This document shows, one piece after another, positions 26,651-36,400 of a stretch of DNA of 64,000 nt. The DNA lies in assembly GCF_011046535.1 (NCBI RefSeq), contig NZ_CP049257.1, positions 4,216,001-4,280,000 on the forward strand. Direction: 5' to 3'. Position 1 is the first letter of the stretch; each line of letters begins with the position of its first letter. The stretch comes from Nocardioides anomalus. GTDB lineage: Bacteria > Actinomycetota > Actinomycetes > Propionibacteriales > Nocardioidaceae. Position numbers and translations under genes: made by a program. The notes beneath the pieces were generated by a model, which was not told where the DNA came from, did not search any database, and saw only the letters and a program-made list of their open reading frames with translations.

Positions 26651-28024
26651 CTAAACGCGGAACTTGATTTCCCACAGGGCTCGGAACAGACCGGACGAGA
26701 CCACCAGGGCCGCGATGGCACCGGCGCCGGCCAGCCCCTCGGCGACCTCCGCGCGCCGCGACCACCAGGCCGAGCGCCAGCCCCGACCGGTGGCCACCGC
26801 GACGACCACGAGCAGCGCCGCGAGGACCACGCCGACGACCCCGAGGGCCACGCTCTGAGGGGTGTCGAGCATCCGGAGCACGACGACCGCCAGCGCCGCC
26901 CAGCAGGTCAGGCCGGCCCCGCGCAGCATGGTCCGCGCGGCGGCGTGCCGGTAGCTGCGCGCGGCCAGGAGCAGCGCGGCCCCGGCGAGCCCGACGAGGA
27001 CGCGGGCACCCACCCGGTCGACCGGGAGCGTCGCGGTCGCGAGCAGGACGGGCGCCGAGACGGCGACCACGACCCACACCCCGGCGGCGGACGCGGTGAT
27101 GATGCGCTGGCCGCGGGTGGCCACGTGGGCCACGGCGGCCGGCGGGACCACCATCCGCCCGCGCCGTCCGGAGGGCCGGTCACGCGCCGACCACGCGGTG
27201 ACCGCGAGGCGCTCGAGGTCGAGCAGGTACTGGTCGGGCACGTCGACCGCGAGCGCCGGCACGAAGCGCGCGGCCAGCGTCGCCGCGACGAGCAGCAGGC
27301 TCCACACCACCCGGCCGTCGGCGTGCAGCAGGGCCGCAGCGCCGGTGACCAGGAACAGCCCGACGCCGACGAAGATCCACACCCGCAGCGCCTCGTCGCC
27401 CTGGATGTCCAGGGCGCGGGCCACGCCGGCCGCGACCGCCGCGACCAGCGCCGTGACGCCCACGACCGTGGGCAGCCGCTCGGGCTCGGGCGACCACAGG
27501 ACGGCGAAGGCCGCGGCCGCGGCGAAGGCGGGCGCGGCCACCATCCGGTGCGCGCTCAGCCGCCCGATCGGCAGCACGCCGATGAGGGCCGAGACGCCGA
27601 GCAGCCCGACGGTCCGCTGCCCCTCGACGGTGTCCAGACCGCCGACGCGGGAGCCGAACCACCCGGCCAGCACGGCCACGCCCACGGCCACCGAGAACCA
27701 GGCGACCGAGAACGCTCCCGGCGGCGGCGGCGCCTCGGGCTCGGGGCGGTGGTCGCCGGCCTGGCGCCGGATCGCCCCGCCCGCGGCCAGGACCGCGCCG
27801 CTGCGCACGCCCAGGTCGGTGAGGGAGGAGTCCGCCGGGAGCAGCTCGCCCAGCCGGGTGTGCAGCGCCGGCGCGAACTGCAGCCCCGCCTTCGCGGCGT
27901 ACTCCCGGGCGACGTCGTCGACCGAGGCCGCCGGCGGCACCACGAGGTCGACCGCGCCCGCGGGACCGTGGACGGTGAGCGCCAGCGTGGTGTGCGCGAG
28001 GCGACGGCCGCCGTCCACGCTCAT
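26651..28024 (-). CDS. Second EccD-like type VII secretion membrane protein
   Basis: A 457-aa protein with the EccD layout: an N-terminal ubiquitin-like domain (about 12-85: LALTVHGPAGAVDLVVPPAASVDDVAREYAAKAGL ... LGVRSGAVLAAGG) and about ten to eleven membrane segments. Overall sequence differs from the downstream EccD. Two EccD molecules line the ESX pore, so a heterodimer is plausible. Alternatively it takes the place of EccE, which is missing here. ATG 28024 has GGAGG five bases upstream; the GTG at 28030 overlaps it. Transcribed toward the esx genes, divergent from eccC. Confidence 0.75.
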   Translation of the reverse strand: MSVDGGRRLAHTTLALTVHGPAGAVDLVVPPAASVDDVAREYAAKAGLQFAPALHTRLGELLPADSSLTDLGVRSGAVLAAGGAIRRQAGDHRPEPEAPPPPGAFSVAWFSVAVGVAVLAGWFGSRVGGLDTVEGQRTVGLLGVSALIGVLPIGRLSAHRMVAAPAFAAAAAFAVLWSPEPERLPTVVGVTALVAAVAAGVARALDIQGDEALRVWIFVGVGLFLVTGAAALLHADGRVVWSLLLVAATLAARFVPALAVDVPDQYLLDLERLAVTAWSARDRPSGRRGRMVVPPAAVAHVATRGQRIITASAAGVWVVVAVSAPVLLATATLPVDRVGARVLVGLAGAALLLAARSYRHAAARTMLRGAGLTCWAALAVVVLRMLDTPQSVALGVVGVVLAALLVVVAVATGRGWRSAWWSRRAEVAEGLAGAGAIAALVVSSGLFRALWEIKFRV

Positions 28025-28030
28025 GCGCAC

Positions 28031-28131
28031 CTCCCTCGGGCCCCCGACCGGGACCGCGGACTTCGCAGAGACTAGTTCCCCGGCAGAGGGGCAGACCTAT
28101 CATCGTCGGGATCCGCTGACGAGGGAGCGCT
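28031..28131. promoter_or_regulatory. Divergent promoter region of the secretion locus
   Basis: This 101-base gap separates the eccD-like gene (minus) from eccC (plus). TATCAT at 28098-28103 fits a TAnnnT -10 box for eccC, and on the minus strand TAGTCT (28069-28074) fits one for the eccD-like gene. The eccC ribosome site GAGGGAG is just before the GTG at 28132. One shared region would tie expression of both arms together. Confidence 0.4.
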
Positions 28132-31100
28132 GTGACGACGACGGACCGCCCGGCCCCGGTGCCGCGCGTCGCTGCACCACCGCAGCCCGGCGGGATGACC
28201 CCCGCCGTCTCGGCGACCGGGACCTCGTCGACCACCCCGGACGGCCCGGGAGTCCCCGGCGCCCAGCCCGGCGCGACCGGCAGCCTGCTGCGCGGCGGCC
28301 GGCTCGACGAGCCCGAGCTGCCCCAGGGCCAGCTCCAGCTCCAGCCGCCGCCGCAGATCGAGCAGTCCGAGGGCGCCAGCGGCGTGCTCATGAACGCGAT
28401 CCCGATGCTGGGCTCGCTGGGCTCGATCGTGCTGGTCGCGACCATGAGCGGCGCCTCGACCGGCGGCAAGCAGTACATCGCCGCCGGCATGTTCCTCTTC
28501 GCGACCCTCGGCTTCGTCATCGTCCAGATCGACCGCCAGCGCAAGCAGCGGATCCAGCAGGTGACCGGCACCCGCACGGAGTACCTCCGCTACCTCAGCA
28601 ACGTGCGCCAGCTGGCCCGCGAGGCCGCCGACCAGCAGCGCCGGGCGCTCACCTGGCACCACCCCGATCCGGCCGCCCTGCCCGCCATCGCCGAGGACCG
28701 CACCCGGGTGTGGGAGCACAACGCCTCGGACGGGCAGTTCCTCCACGTCCGGTACGGCGTGTGCCACCAGCCGCTGTCGCTCGAGCTGATCCCGCCGGAG
28801 AGCGCGCCCATCGACCAGGTCGACCCGGCCGCCGCCTCGGCGCTGCACCGGCTGCTCGTCGTGCACCGGCTCCAGCCCGACCTGCCGGCCTCCATCGACC
28901 TGCGCGCCTTCGACCGTGTGGAGGTCTGCGGCCCCGAGGAGCCGGCGCGCTCGCTGGCCCGGGCCGTGATCTGCTCCGCGGCGTCGTTCCACTCCCCCGA
29001 CCACCTCGTGGTCGCGGTGCTCACCAGCGAGCAGAACCTCGCGCACTGGGACTGGGTCAAGTGGCTGCCGCACGCGCAGAGCGCCCAGCAGACCGACGCG
29101 GTCGGCCCGCGCCGGATGGTCTCGACGTCGCTGGACGAGCTGGCCGCACTGCTGCCCTCGGACCTGGCCGAACGGCCCCGCTTCGGCGCCGACGAGCGCC
29201 CGGCCTCCCCGCACATCCTGTTCGTGGTCGACGGTGTGACCCTCCCGCCCGGCAACCACGTGCTGCCGCCCGACGGCGTGCACGGGGTGACCGTGCTCGA
29301 CCTGCCGGTGCGCTGGGACGAGCTGGAGGACGCGACCCGGCTGCGGCTGCTCTTCGACGACCAGTTCGACGGCGCGCCCGTCGACGGGCGCTGCCCGGTC
29401 CAGGCGCTGCGGCTGCGCGACGAGGTGATCCGGGCCAAGGTCGACCAGTGCCCGCTGGCCACGGCCGAGGCCTTCGCCCGCCGGCTCACGCCGCTGCACA
29501 CGGTCAGCGGCGTGGTGGAGACCACCAGCGCCGAGGCCGGCGGCGACGTCGACTTCATGGAGCTGCTCGCGCTGGGCGACGTGCACCACTTCGAGCCCGA
29601 GCAGGCCTGGCAGCAGCGGCCCGCGCGCGACCGGCTGCGCGTGCCGATCGGCACCGGCGACGGCGGCGCGCTCGTGCACCTGGACATCAAGGAGTCCGCC
29701 CAGCAGGGCATGGGTCCGCACGGCCTGGTCATCGGCGCGACCGGCTCCGGCAAGTCGGAGTTCCTGCGCACCCTCGTGCTCGGGCTGGCCATGACGCACT
29801 CGCCCGAGCACCTCAACATGGTCCTGGTCGACTTCAAGGGCGGTGCGACGTTCGCCGGGATGTCGGAGATGCCCCACGTCTCCGCGGTCATCACCAACCT
29901 CGCCGAGGAGCTCACGCTCGTCGACCGCATGCAGGACGCGCTGTCCGGGGAGATGGTGCGGCGCCAGGAGCTGCTGCGCGCGGCCGGCAACTTCGCCTCG
30001 ATCCGCGACTACGAGAAGGCCCGCGCGGCCGGCGAGGACCTCGAGCCGCTGCCGTCGCTGTTCATCGTGGTCGACGAGTTCTCCGAGATGCTCGCCGCCA
30101 AGCCCGAGTTCATCGACCTCTTCGTGGCCATCGGCCGCCTCGGCCGCTCGCTCGGCCTGCACCTGCTGCTCGCCTCGCAGCGGCTCGAGGAGGGCCGCCT
30201 GCGCGGCCTCGAGTCGCACCTGTCGTACCGCGTCGGCCTGCGCACCTTCTCCGCCCAGGAGTCGCGCGCGGTGCTCGGCGTGCCCGACGCCTACGAGCTC
30301 CCCCCGATCCCCGGCCTGGCCTACCTCAAGCCCGACCCGACCACGATGGTCCGGTTCAAGGCGGCCTACGTCTCCGGCCCGCCCTCCGGCCGGGTGCGCG
30401 TACGCCGCGACGAGGGCGGCAAGCTCCAGGGCATCCTGCCGTTCACGATCTCCGAGGTGCTCCAGCTCGACGTACCCGTCGACGAGCCCGAGCCGGAGCC
30501 CACGCCGGTCAACGACGACAGCCAGGAGTCGCTGCTCGACATCGCCGTCGAGCACATGCTCGGCCACGGCCCCGAGGCCCACCAGGTGTGGCTGCCGCCG
30601 CTCGACGTGCCGGACAGCCTCGACGAGCTGATGGCCGACCTCGCACCGCACCCGCAGCTCGGCCTGGTCTCGCAGGAGTGGCGTGCGCTCGGCGGCCTGG
30701 TCGTGCCGCTCGGCACCGTCGACCGCCCGCGCGAGCAGCGCCGCGACACCCTCTCCATCGACCTGTCCGGCGCGGCCGGCCACGTCGCCGTCGTCGGCGG
30801 TCCGCGCAGCGGCAAGAGCACCGTGCTGCGCTCGATCGTCACCGGCATGGCGCTGACCACCACGCCGCTGGAGAGCCAGTTCTTCGTCCTCGACTTCGGC
30901 GGCGGCACGTTCACCGGCCTGGCCGGGCTGCCGCACATGGCGGGCGTGGCCACCCGCTCCGAGCCCGACGTGGTCAGCCGGATCGTGGCCGAGGTGACAG
31001 GCGTGGTCGACCGCCGCGAGGCCTACTTCCGGGCCAACGGCATCGACTCCATCGAGACCTACCGCTCGCGGCGCGCACAGGGCCGCGCCGACGACGGGTA

Positions 31101-32289
31101 CGGCGACGTGTTCCTCGTCGTCGACGGCTGGAGCACGCTGCGCGCCGACTTCGACGACCTCGAGATGGAGATCCAGCAGCTCGCCACCCGCGGGCTCACC
31201 TTCGGCCTGCACATCGTGGCCGCGACCAGCCGCTGGGCCGACTTCCGCGCCGCGATGCGCGACATGTTCGGCAGCCGCCTCGAGCTGCGCCTCGGCGACC
31301 CGCTCGACTCCGAGATCGACCGCCGCATCGCCTCGCTGGTGCCCACCGGCCGGCCCGGACGCGGCCTGGTGCAGAGCAAGCTGCACTTCCTCTCCGCGCT
31401 GCCCCGCATCGACGGGGGCGCCTCCGCCGACGACCTCGGCGAGGGCGTCGAGGACCTGGTGCGCCGCGTCACCGAGGCCTGGACCGGCCCCGCCGGCCCC
31501 AAGCTGCGGCTGCTGCCCGAGCGGATCATGCTCGAGCAGGTGCGCGCCCAGGCCGGGGCGCCGGACACGCTCCCGGAGGAGGAGAAGGGCGCCCACCCGC
31601 TGCTGCTCGGCATCAACGAGAAGGAGCTCGCCCCGGTCGCCCTCGACCCCGACGCCGAGCCCCACCTGCTCGTCCTCGGCGACGGCCAGTCCGGCAAGAG
31701 CTCGATCCTGCGTGGGCTGGCCCGGGAGATCATGCGCACCCGCACCCCGCAGCAGGCGCAGCTCGTCGTCGTCGACTACCGCCGCGCGCTGCTGGGCGAG
31801 GTCCCCGACGAGTACCTCCTCAACTACCTCACCGCCGCCAACCAGGCCCAGCCCGCCCTGCGCGACCTCGCGACGTACCTCGAGAACCGCATCCCCGGCC
31901 CCGACGTCACCCCCGACCAGCTGCGCAGCCGCTCGTGGTGGACCGGCGCCGAGGTGTTCGTGCTCGTCGACGACTACGACCTGGTCGCCACCCAGCAGAG
32001 CTCGCCCGTCGCCGCCCTCCAGCCGCTGCTGGCCCAGGCCCGCGACGTCGGCCTGCACGTCGCCGTCGCCCGCCGCTCCGGCGGGGCCTCGCGCGCGCTG
32101 TACGAGCCGGTCATCCAGACCATGCGCGACCTGGCCATGCCCGGGCTCATGCTCTCCGGCAGCCCGGACGAGGGCCCGCTGCTCGGCAACCTGCGCGCCC
32201 AGCCGGCGCCTCCCGGCCGCGGCCGGCTCATCACCCGCGAGCGCGGCGTCGAGGTCGTCCAGATGGCGTACTCCGAGCCCACGCTCTGA
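28132..32289 (+). CDS. eccC: Type VII secretion ATPase EccC (fused, three ATPase domains)
   Basis: The 1385-aa motor of the ESX system. An N-terminal Pro-rich stretch, two membrane segments (about 85-125) and a domain of unknown function are followed by three FtsK/SpoIIIE-type ATPase modules with Walker A lysines at K541 (GATGSGKSEF), K895 (GGPRSGKSTV) and K1189 (GDGQSGKSSI). The Walker B-type strands are LFIVVDEFSE, VFLVVDGWST and VFVLVDDYDL; only the first keeps the DE pair, as expected if domain 1 provides most hydrolysis and domains 2-3 bind substrates. EccCa and EccCb are one chain here. The YxxxD signal of the WXG100 protein is the expected ligand of domain 3. Confidence 0.95.
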   Translation: MTTTDRPAPVPRVAAPPQPGGMTPAVSATGTSSTTPDGPGVPGAQPGATGSLLRGGRLDEPELPQGQLQLQPPPQIEQSEGASGVLMNAIPMLGSLGSIVLVATMSGASTGGKQYIAAGMFLFATLGFVIVQIDRQRKQRIQQVTGTRTEYLRYLSNVRQLAREAADQQRRALTWHHPDPAALPAIAEDRTRVWEHNASDGQFLHVRYGVCHQPLSLELIPPESAPIDQVDPAAASALHRLLVVHRLQPDLPASIDLRAFDRVEVCGPEEPARSLARAVICSAASFHSPDHLVVAVLTSEQNLAHWDWVKWLPHAQSAQQTDAVGPRRMVSTSLDELAALLPSDLAERPRFGADERPASPHILFVVDGVTLPPGNHVLPPDGVHGVTVLDLPVRWDELEDATRLRLLFDDQFDGAPVDGRCPVQALRLRDEVIRAKVDQCPLATAEAFARRLTPLHTVSGVVETTSAEAGGDVDFMELLALGDVHHFEPEQAWQQRPARDRLRVPIGTGDGGALVHLDIKESAQQGMGPHGLVIGATGSGKSEFLRTLVLGLAMTHSPEHLNMVLVDFKGGATFAGMSEMPHVSAVITNLAEELTLVDRMQDALSGEMVRRQELLRAAGNFASIRDYEKARAAGEDLEPLPSLFIVVDEFSEMLAAKPEFIDLFVAIGRLGRSLGLHLLLASQRLEEGRLRGLESHLSYRVGLRTFSAQESRAVLGVPDAYELPPIPGLAYLKPDPTTMVRFKAAYVSGPPSGRVRVRRDEGGKLQGILPFTISEVLQLDVPVDEPEPEPTPVNDDSQESLLDIAVEHMLGHGPEAHQVWLPPLDVPDSLDELMADLAPHPQLGLVSQEWRALGGLVVPLGTVDRPREQRRDTLSIDLSGAAGHVAVVGGPRSGKSTVLRSIVTGMALTTTPLESQFFVLDFGGGTFTGLAGLPHMAGVATRSEPDVVSRIVAEVTGVVDRREAYFRANGIDSIETYRSRRAQGRADDGYGDVFLVVDGWSTLRADFDDLEMEIQQLATRGLTFGLHIVAATSRWADFRAAMRDMFGSRLELRLGDPLDSEIDRRIASLVPTGRPGRGLVQSKLHFLSALPRIDGGASADDLGEGVEDLVRRVTEAWTGPAGPKLRLLPERIMLEQVRAQAGAPDTLPEEEKGAHPLLLGINEKELAPVALDPDAEPHLLVLGDGQSGKSSILRGLAREIMRTRTPQQAQLVVVDYRRALLGEVPDEYLLNYLTAANQAQPALRDLATYLENRIPGPDVTPDQLRSRSWWTGAEVFVLVDDYDLVATQQSSPVAALQPLLAQARDVGLHVAVARRSGGASRALYEPVIQTMRDLAMPGLMLSGSPDEGPLLGNLRAQPAPPGRGRLITRERGVEVVQMAYSEPTL

Positions 32290-32445
32290 CTGCCCACGCC
32301 GAGCCGACAGGCAGGCTCGGCGCGCCGGACCGTCCCGAGTGCCGCGTCCTCGCGGCCAGACGCGCGCAGCGCGGCGCGCCCGCGAGGAGGCGGTGCTCGG
32401 GACGGTTCGGTGAGAGCGCGCCGAGCACGCGGCGACGGAGTCGCC
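32290..32445 (+). repeat. Palindromic intergenic repeat, copy 3
   Basis: Same family as the copies at 6433-6797. It begins GCCGAGCCGAC, then GGCAGGCTC (32310-32318), then the arm CGGACCGTCCCGAGTGCCGCG (from 32325), a loop with AGACGCGCGCAGCGCGGCG, and the return arm GGTGCTCGGGACGGTTCGG (32393-32411), then TGAGAGCGCG and GAGCACG. The hairpin has about 30-bp arms with a few mismatches. It sits between the convergent eccC and SnoaL-like genes and may act as a two-way terminator. Confidence 0.75.
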
Positions 32446-32453
32446 GCCGATGA

Positions 32454-32954
32454 TCAGTGGGTGTGGGTTCCTGGTCCGCTGAGCTTGAAGCCCGGGAGGT
32501 CGCCCAGGTTGTACGTCGCCTCGAAGGTCCGGTGGTAGCCGGTGTGCGCGACCCGCCAGCCCTCCGGGGTGCGCACGTAGCGGTCGGAGTAGATCGCCGC
32601 ACCCTCGAGCATGAAGGAGAAGGCCTCGACGATCACGCGGTCGTAGAGGTACCAGCTGCCGGTGGCGGTGTCGCCGTCCACCTCGATCTCGGGGTGGTGG
32701 GCCTGGTGCAGGGTGATGAGCCCCTCGCCGAGGTTCTCGCGCATGTAGCCGACCAGCGCGCTGCGGTCGCCGAAGACCAGGCCGTTGTAGTCGCCGGTCG
32801 CCTCGGGCAGGAAGCAGGACTCGAAGCCGTCCCAGTCCTTGGTGTCGAGCGTGCGCAGGTAGCGGTACTTCAGCTCGCAGACCGCGCGCACCTCGCGCTC
32901 CTGCTGCAGCAGGGCCCGCAGGGCCAGGACGTCGTCGATGCCGGAGTCGGTCAC
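32454..32954 (-). CDS. SnoaL-like (NTF2 fold) protein
   Basis: A 166-aa alpha+beta barrel protein of the SnoaL/ketosteroid-isomerase-like superfamily. The motif pattern is typical: REVRAVCELKYRYLRTLDTKDWDGFESCFLPEATGDYNG, HQAHHPEIEVDGDTATGSWYLYD and EGWRVAHTGYHRTF. The family includes polyketide cyclases, isomerases and hydrolase relatives, so substrate is not predictable. GTG at 32954 (VTDSGIDDVLAL) is the likely start, possibly leaderless because no ribosome site is seen. It is convergent with eccC. Confidence 0.82.
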   Translation of the reverse strand: MTDSGIDDVLALRALLQQEREVRAVCELKYRYLRTLDTKDWDGFESCFLPEATGDYNGLVFGDRSALVGYMRENLGEGLITLHQAHHPEIEVDGDTATGSWYLYDRVIVEAFSFMLEGAAIYSDRYVRTPEGWRVAHTGYHRTFEATYNLGDLPGFKLSGPGTHTH

Positions 32955-33108
32955 CTGCGGCAACGTAGTGCAATTCGTCCGGGGCACGGTGAAAATGTCT
33001 CGTAACCCGGCGTCAACCTCGCGGCATTCTGGATCGTTAAAACTAGAGCCACCCACACACGATCAGCCGGCGCGACTCGGGTGCCCGGCCCGACCACAGG
33101 AGGCCGCA

Positions 33109-33309
33109 GTGGCAGACCCCACGACGACCCACCGTGCCAGTGCTCGCACCGACGTCGACTCCCAGCTGGAGCGGATCCGCGCCCAGCGGGAGACCCTCAA
33201 GGACCGCCACGCGCAGGCCCTGGCCCGGCTCATGGCCGAGCGCGAGGACCTCAAGGGCGTGCACCCCCTCGCCGACCTGGTCAGCGACTCGCTGCGCTGG
33301 TCCGCATAG
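33109..33309 (+). CDS. Small coiled-coil protein of unknown function
   Basis: A 66-aa protein with an excellent ribosome site (AGGAGG, five bases before the GTG at 33109). Residues 16-50 are strongly helical and charged (VDSQLERIRAQRETLKDRHAQALARLMAEREDLKG), consistent with a coiled coil. The end is HPLADLVSDSLRWSA. No membrane segment or family is recognised. It is divergent from the SnoaL-like gene. Confidence 0.65.
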   Translation: MADPTTTHRASARTDVDSQLERIRAQRETLKDRHAQALARLMAEREDLKGVHPLADLVSDSLRWSA

Positions 33310-33443
33310 TCCGTTCGGACTGGGGTAGCACCGCCCCGATGGGGTCTAGTCACCCCTCTCATCCCCTGCGAGGGTGACGGCACACCCGTCTGACCGGCCT
33401 CGACGAGCGACGCCGGCCCGGGTCGGCCAGGGGGGACCTCTAC

Positions 33444-36400
33444 GTGTCGAGCACGCCCACGTCCACGCTGCGGTGGGGGGTGGCCGGGCTCGCCCTGAGC
33501 CTGCCCGCTGCCGTCCTCGCGCTCGGACCCAGCACCACCACCGGTGCGGCGGCCGCCGCCGCACCGGTGAGCACGACCGGCGCACGCGCGGACGAGCCCG
33601 CGCCCGCGCCGGAGGACCCCTCCCGCGCCGCCGACGGCCACATCCACCTGCGCGGCGTCGACGTCGACACCAGCGTCCCCGTGCCGGCGACGCACACGCC
33701 GGCCATCGCGACCGACGGCGGGCAGCAGCTGCGCCTGGTCCAGCTCGCCGGCCCCACCCGACCCGCCTGGTACGACGACCTGGCGGCCACCGGCCGCGTC
33801 GTCACCTACATCCCCGACCACGCCTACCTGATCTGGACGTCCGACGCCGGTGTCAGCAAGCTCGACCGACAGGCCCGCGCGGGGAAGTCGGTGGTGTACA
33901 GCGCGCCCTTCGACCCGGCCTACCGCGTCTCGCCCGATCTGGTGGCCAAGGACGCGACCGTCGACGTCACCGTGCAGACCGTCGACGTCCCGGCGGGCGC
34001 GAGCGAGCTCGACGCGGTCACCGCGGGCCGCACGGTGCTGCGCGACGAGTACGCACTCGGCGGCCTGCGCACGGTCTCGCTCACCGTCCCGAGCGACCAG
34101 GTCGACGACATCGCGCAGCTCCCGGCGGTCGTCAACGTCGAGCCGTACGTCGCCCCCCACCTGACCGACGAGGCGCAGGACCAGCTCCTCGCCGGCATGG
34201 TCACCACGTCCAGCAGCGGCGTCACCGTCCCGTCCGGGCCCGGCTACCTGACCTGGCTGGCGAGTCACGGCTTCGTGAACGACCCGGCGGCGTACCCGAA
34301 GGTCGCGGTCGTCGACGACGGCATCGACAACGGCTCGGTGGCGCCGCTGCACGCGGACTTCTACCGCACCGGCGTCAAGGCCAACGGCTCGCGGCTGACC
34401 GGCAACGACAACTGCACGGCCGACGCGAGCGCCGACGGAGGCGCCGGCCACGGCAACCTCAACGCCGGGATCGTCGGTGGCTACAACGACACCGACGCCG
34501 ACCCCTACCAGGACGCACGCGGCTACAAGTACGGCCTCGGCGTCTCGCCGTTCGGCCGGGTCTCGGGCGTGAAGATCTTCCGCAACAGCGGCAGCTACAG
34601 CATCAGCGCCTGCGGGAACTCCGACGCCGGCGTCGTGGCCAAGGCGTACGCCGCCGGGGCCGGGCTCACCTCGAACTCCTGGGGGGCCAGCGTCAACGGC
34701 GCCTACGACGCGTCGGCCCGGGCCTACGACCTGCTGACCCGGGACGCCTCCAGCACCGCCGGCGGCAACCAGCAGATGCTGCACGTCTTCTCAGCCGGCA
34801 ACGACGGTGCGGGCCCCACGACGATCGGCTCACCCGGGACGGCCAAGAACGTCCTGGTCGTCGGCGCCACCGAGAACGTCCGGGAGGACGGGACGCTCGA
34901 CGGCTGCGCCGAGGGCAACGCCGACGACGACTCGGACATGGCGACCTTCTCCAGCCGCGGGCCGACGAGCGACGGCCGCTCCAAGCCGGACGTCGTCGCG
35001 GCCGGCACCCACGTCATGGGGCCGGCGTCGCAGGCGACCGGGTACACCGGCGGCGGGGTGTGCGGCGACGGGGGCGCGAACAACCGCTACCACCCGGTCG
35101 GCCAGACGCTGTACACCTGGTCCTCGGGCACCTCGCACTCGACGCCGGCCATCGCCGGCGCGGCCTCGTTGGTCCAGAACTACTACGGGCGCGTGCTCCA
35201 GCCCGGCGCGACCGCCAGCCCGGCCATGCTGAAGGCGCTGCTCGTCAACGCCCCGCGCTACCTCGACGGCGAGGACACCGGCGACACCCTGCCCAGCAAC
35301 AACCAGGGCTGGGGCGTGCCGAACCTGGGCGAGCTGTTCGGCGGCGCGACGCACCGCTACGTCGCCGACCAGTCGACCGTCCTCACCGCCTCGGGTCAGC
35401 AGCAGGGCGTCCAGCTCACGGTGACGGACCCGACCAAGCCGGTGCGGGTCACCCTGGCCTGGACCGACGCCGCCGGGCCGACCACGGGTGCGGCGTACGT
35501 CAACGACCTGGACCTGCGGGTCACCGTCGACGGTCACCTCTACCGCGGCAACGTGTTCGCCGGTGGGCTGTCGACCACCGGGGGCACCGCGGACGCCAAG
35601 AACAACGTGGAGAACGTCTTCCTCCCCGCCGGCACGACCGGTCGGGTCTCCGTCAGCGTCCGCGCCGCGAACATCGCGGGCGACGGTGTGCCCGGCAACG
35701 GCTCGGCCCTGGACCAGGACTTCGCCCTCACCGCGAGCAACGTCGACCCCGCCCCGACGCCCGCCGCCAACCCCGCGGCAGCGGGAGTCGTCGTGCACGA
35801 CTCCGACTTCGACGCCAACACCACCTTCGAGCGCGGCGAGACGGTGACCGTCGACGCGTCGGTCTTCAACGGCGGGGACGCCGCGTCGGCCGCGGGCACG
35901 GGCACCCTCACCGTCGTGGGTGGGAGCGCCACGGTGGTCCGCGGCACCTCGCCCTACGGTGCGGTCGCTCCGGAGGCCACCGGGACCAACACGCAGCAGT
36001 ACGTCGTGCAGCTCGCCGACGACGCGACCTGCGGCGGCACGGTGACGCTGCGGCACACGTGGACCGCCGGTGGCCGGACCAGCGTCGAGGACACGACGCT
36101 GCGGGTCGGGCCGGCGATGGTGCCCGACTGGGCCGCAGCGACGACGACACCCTCGACCGACGTGCCGAAGAGCATCCCGGACGCCAGCGCGGCAGGGGTC
36201 GACTCCATCGTCACGGTCGCCGGCGGTGCGCCGGTGGGCGGGGTTCGGGTCAAGCCCACCATCACCCACGCCTACGACCGCGACCTCGTGCTGACGCTCG
36301 TCGCTCCATCGGGCCACTCGGTGCTGCTCGTCAGCCGCCGTGGTGGCAACGGCGACAACTTCTCCGGCACCGTCCTCGACGACGCCGCGGCGGCGGCGAT

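Noticed and set aside
27096..32453. Very long open frame (1785 codons) on the plus strand partly overlapping eccC
   Set aside because: Composition is Arg/Pro/Ala-rich without family similarity; it runs in another frame over the well-supported eccC. Long frames like this are normal in DNA with GC-rich third positions.
28072..32973. 1633-codon open frame antisense to eccC
   Set aside because: His/Asp/Arg/Gly-rich shadow of eccC; no start signals or family match.
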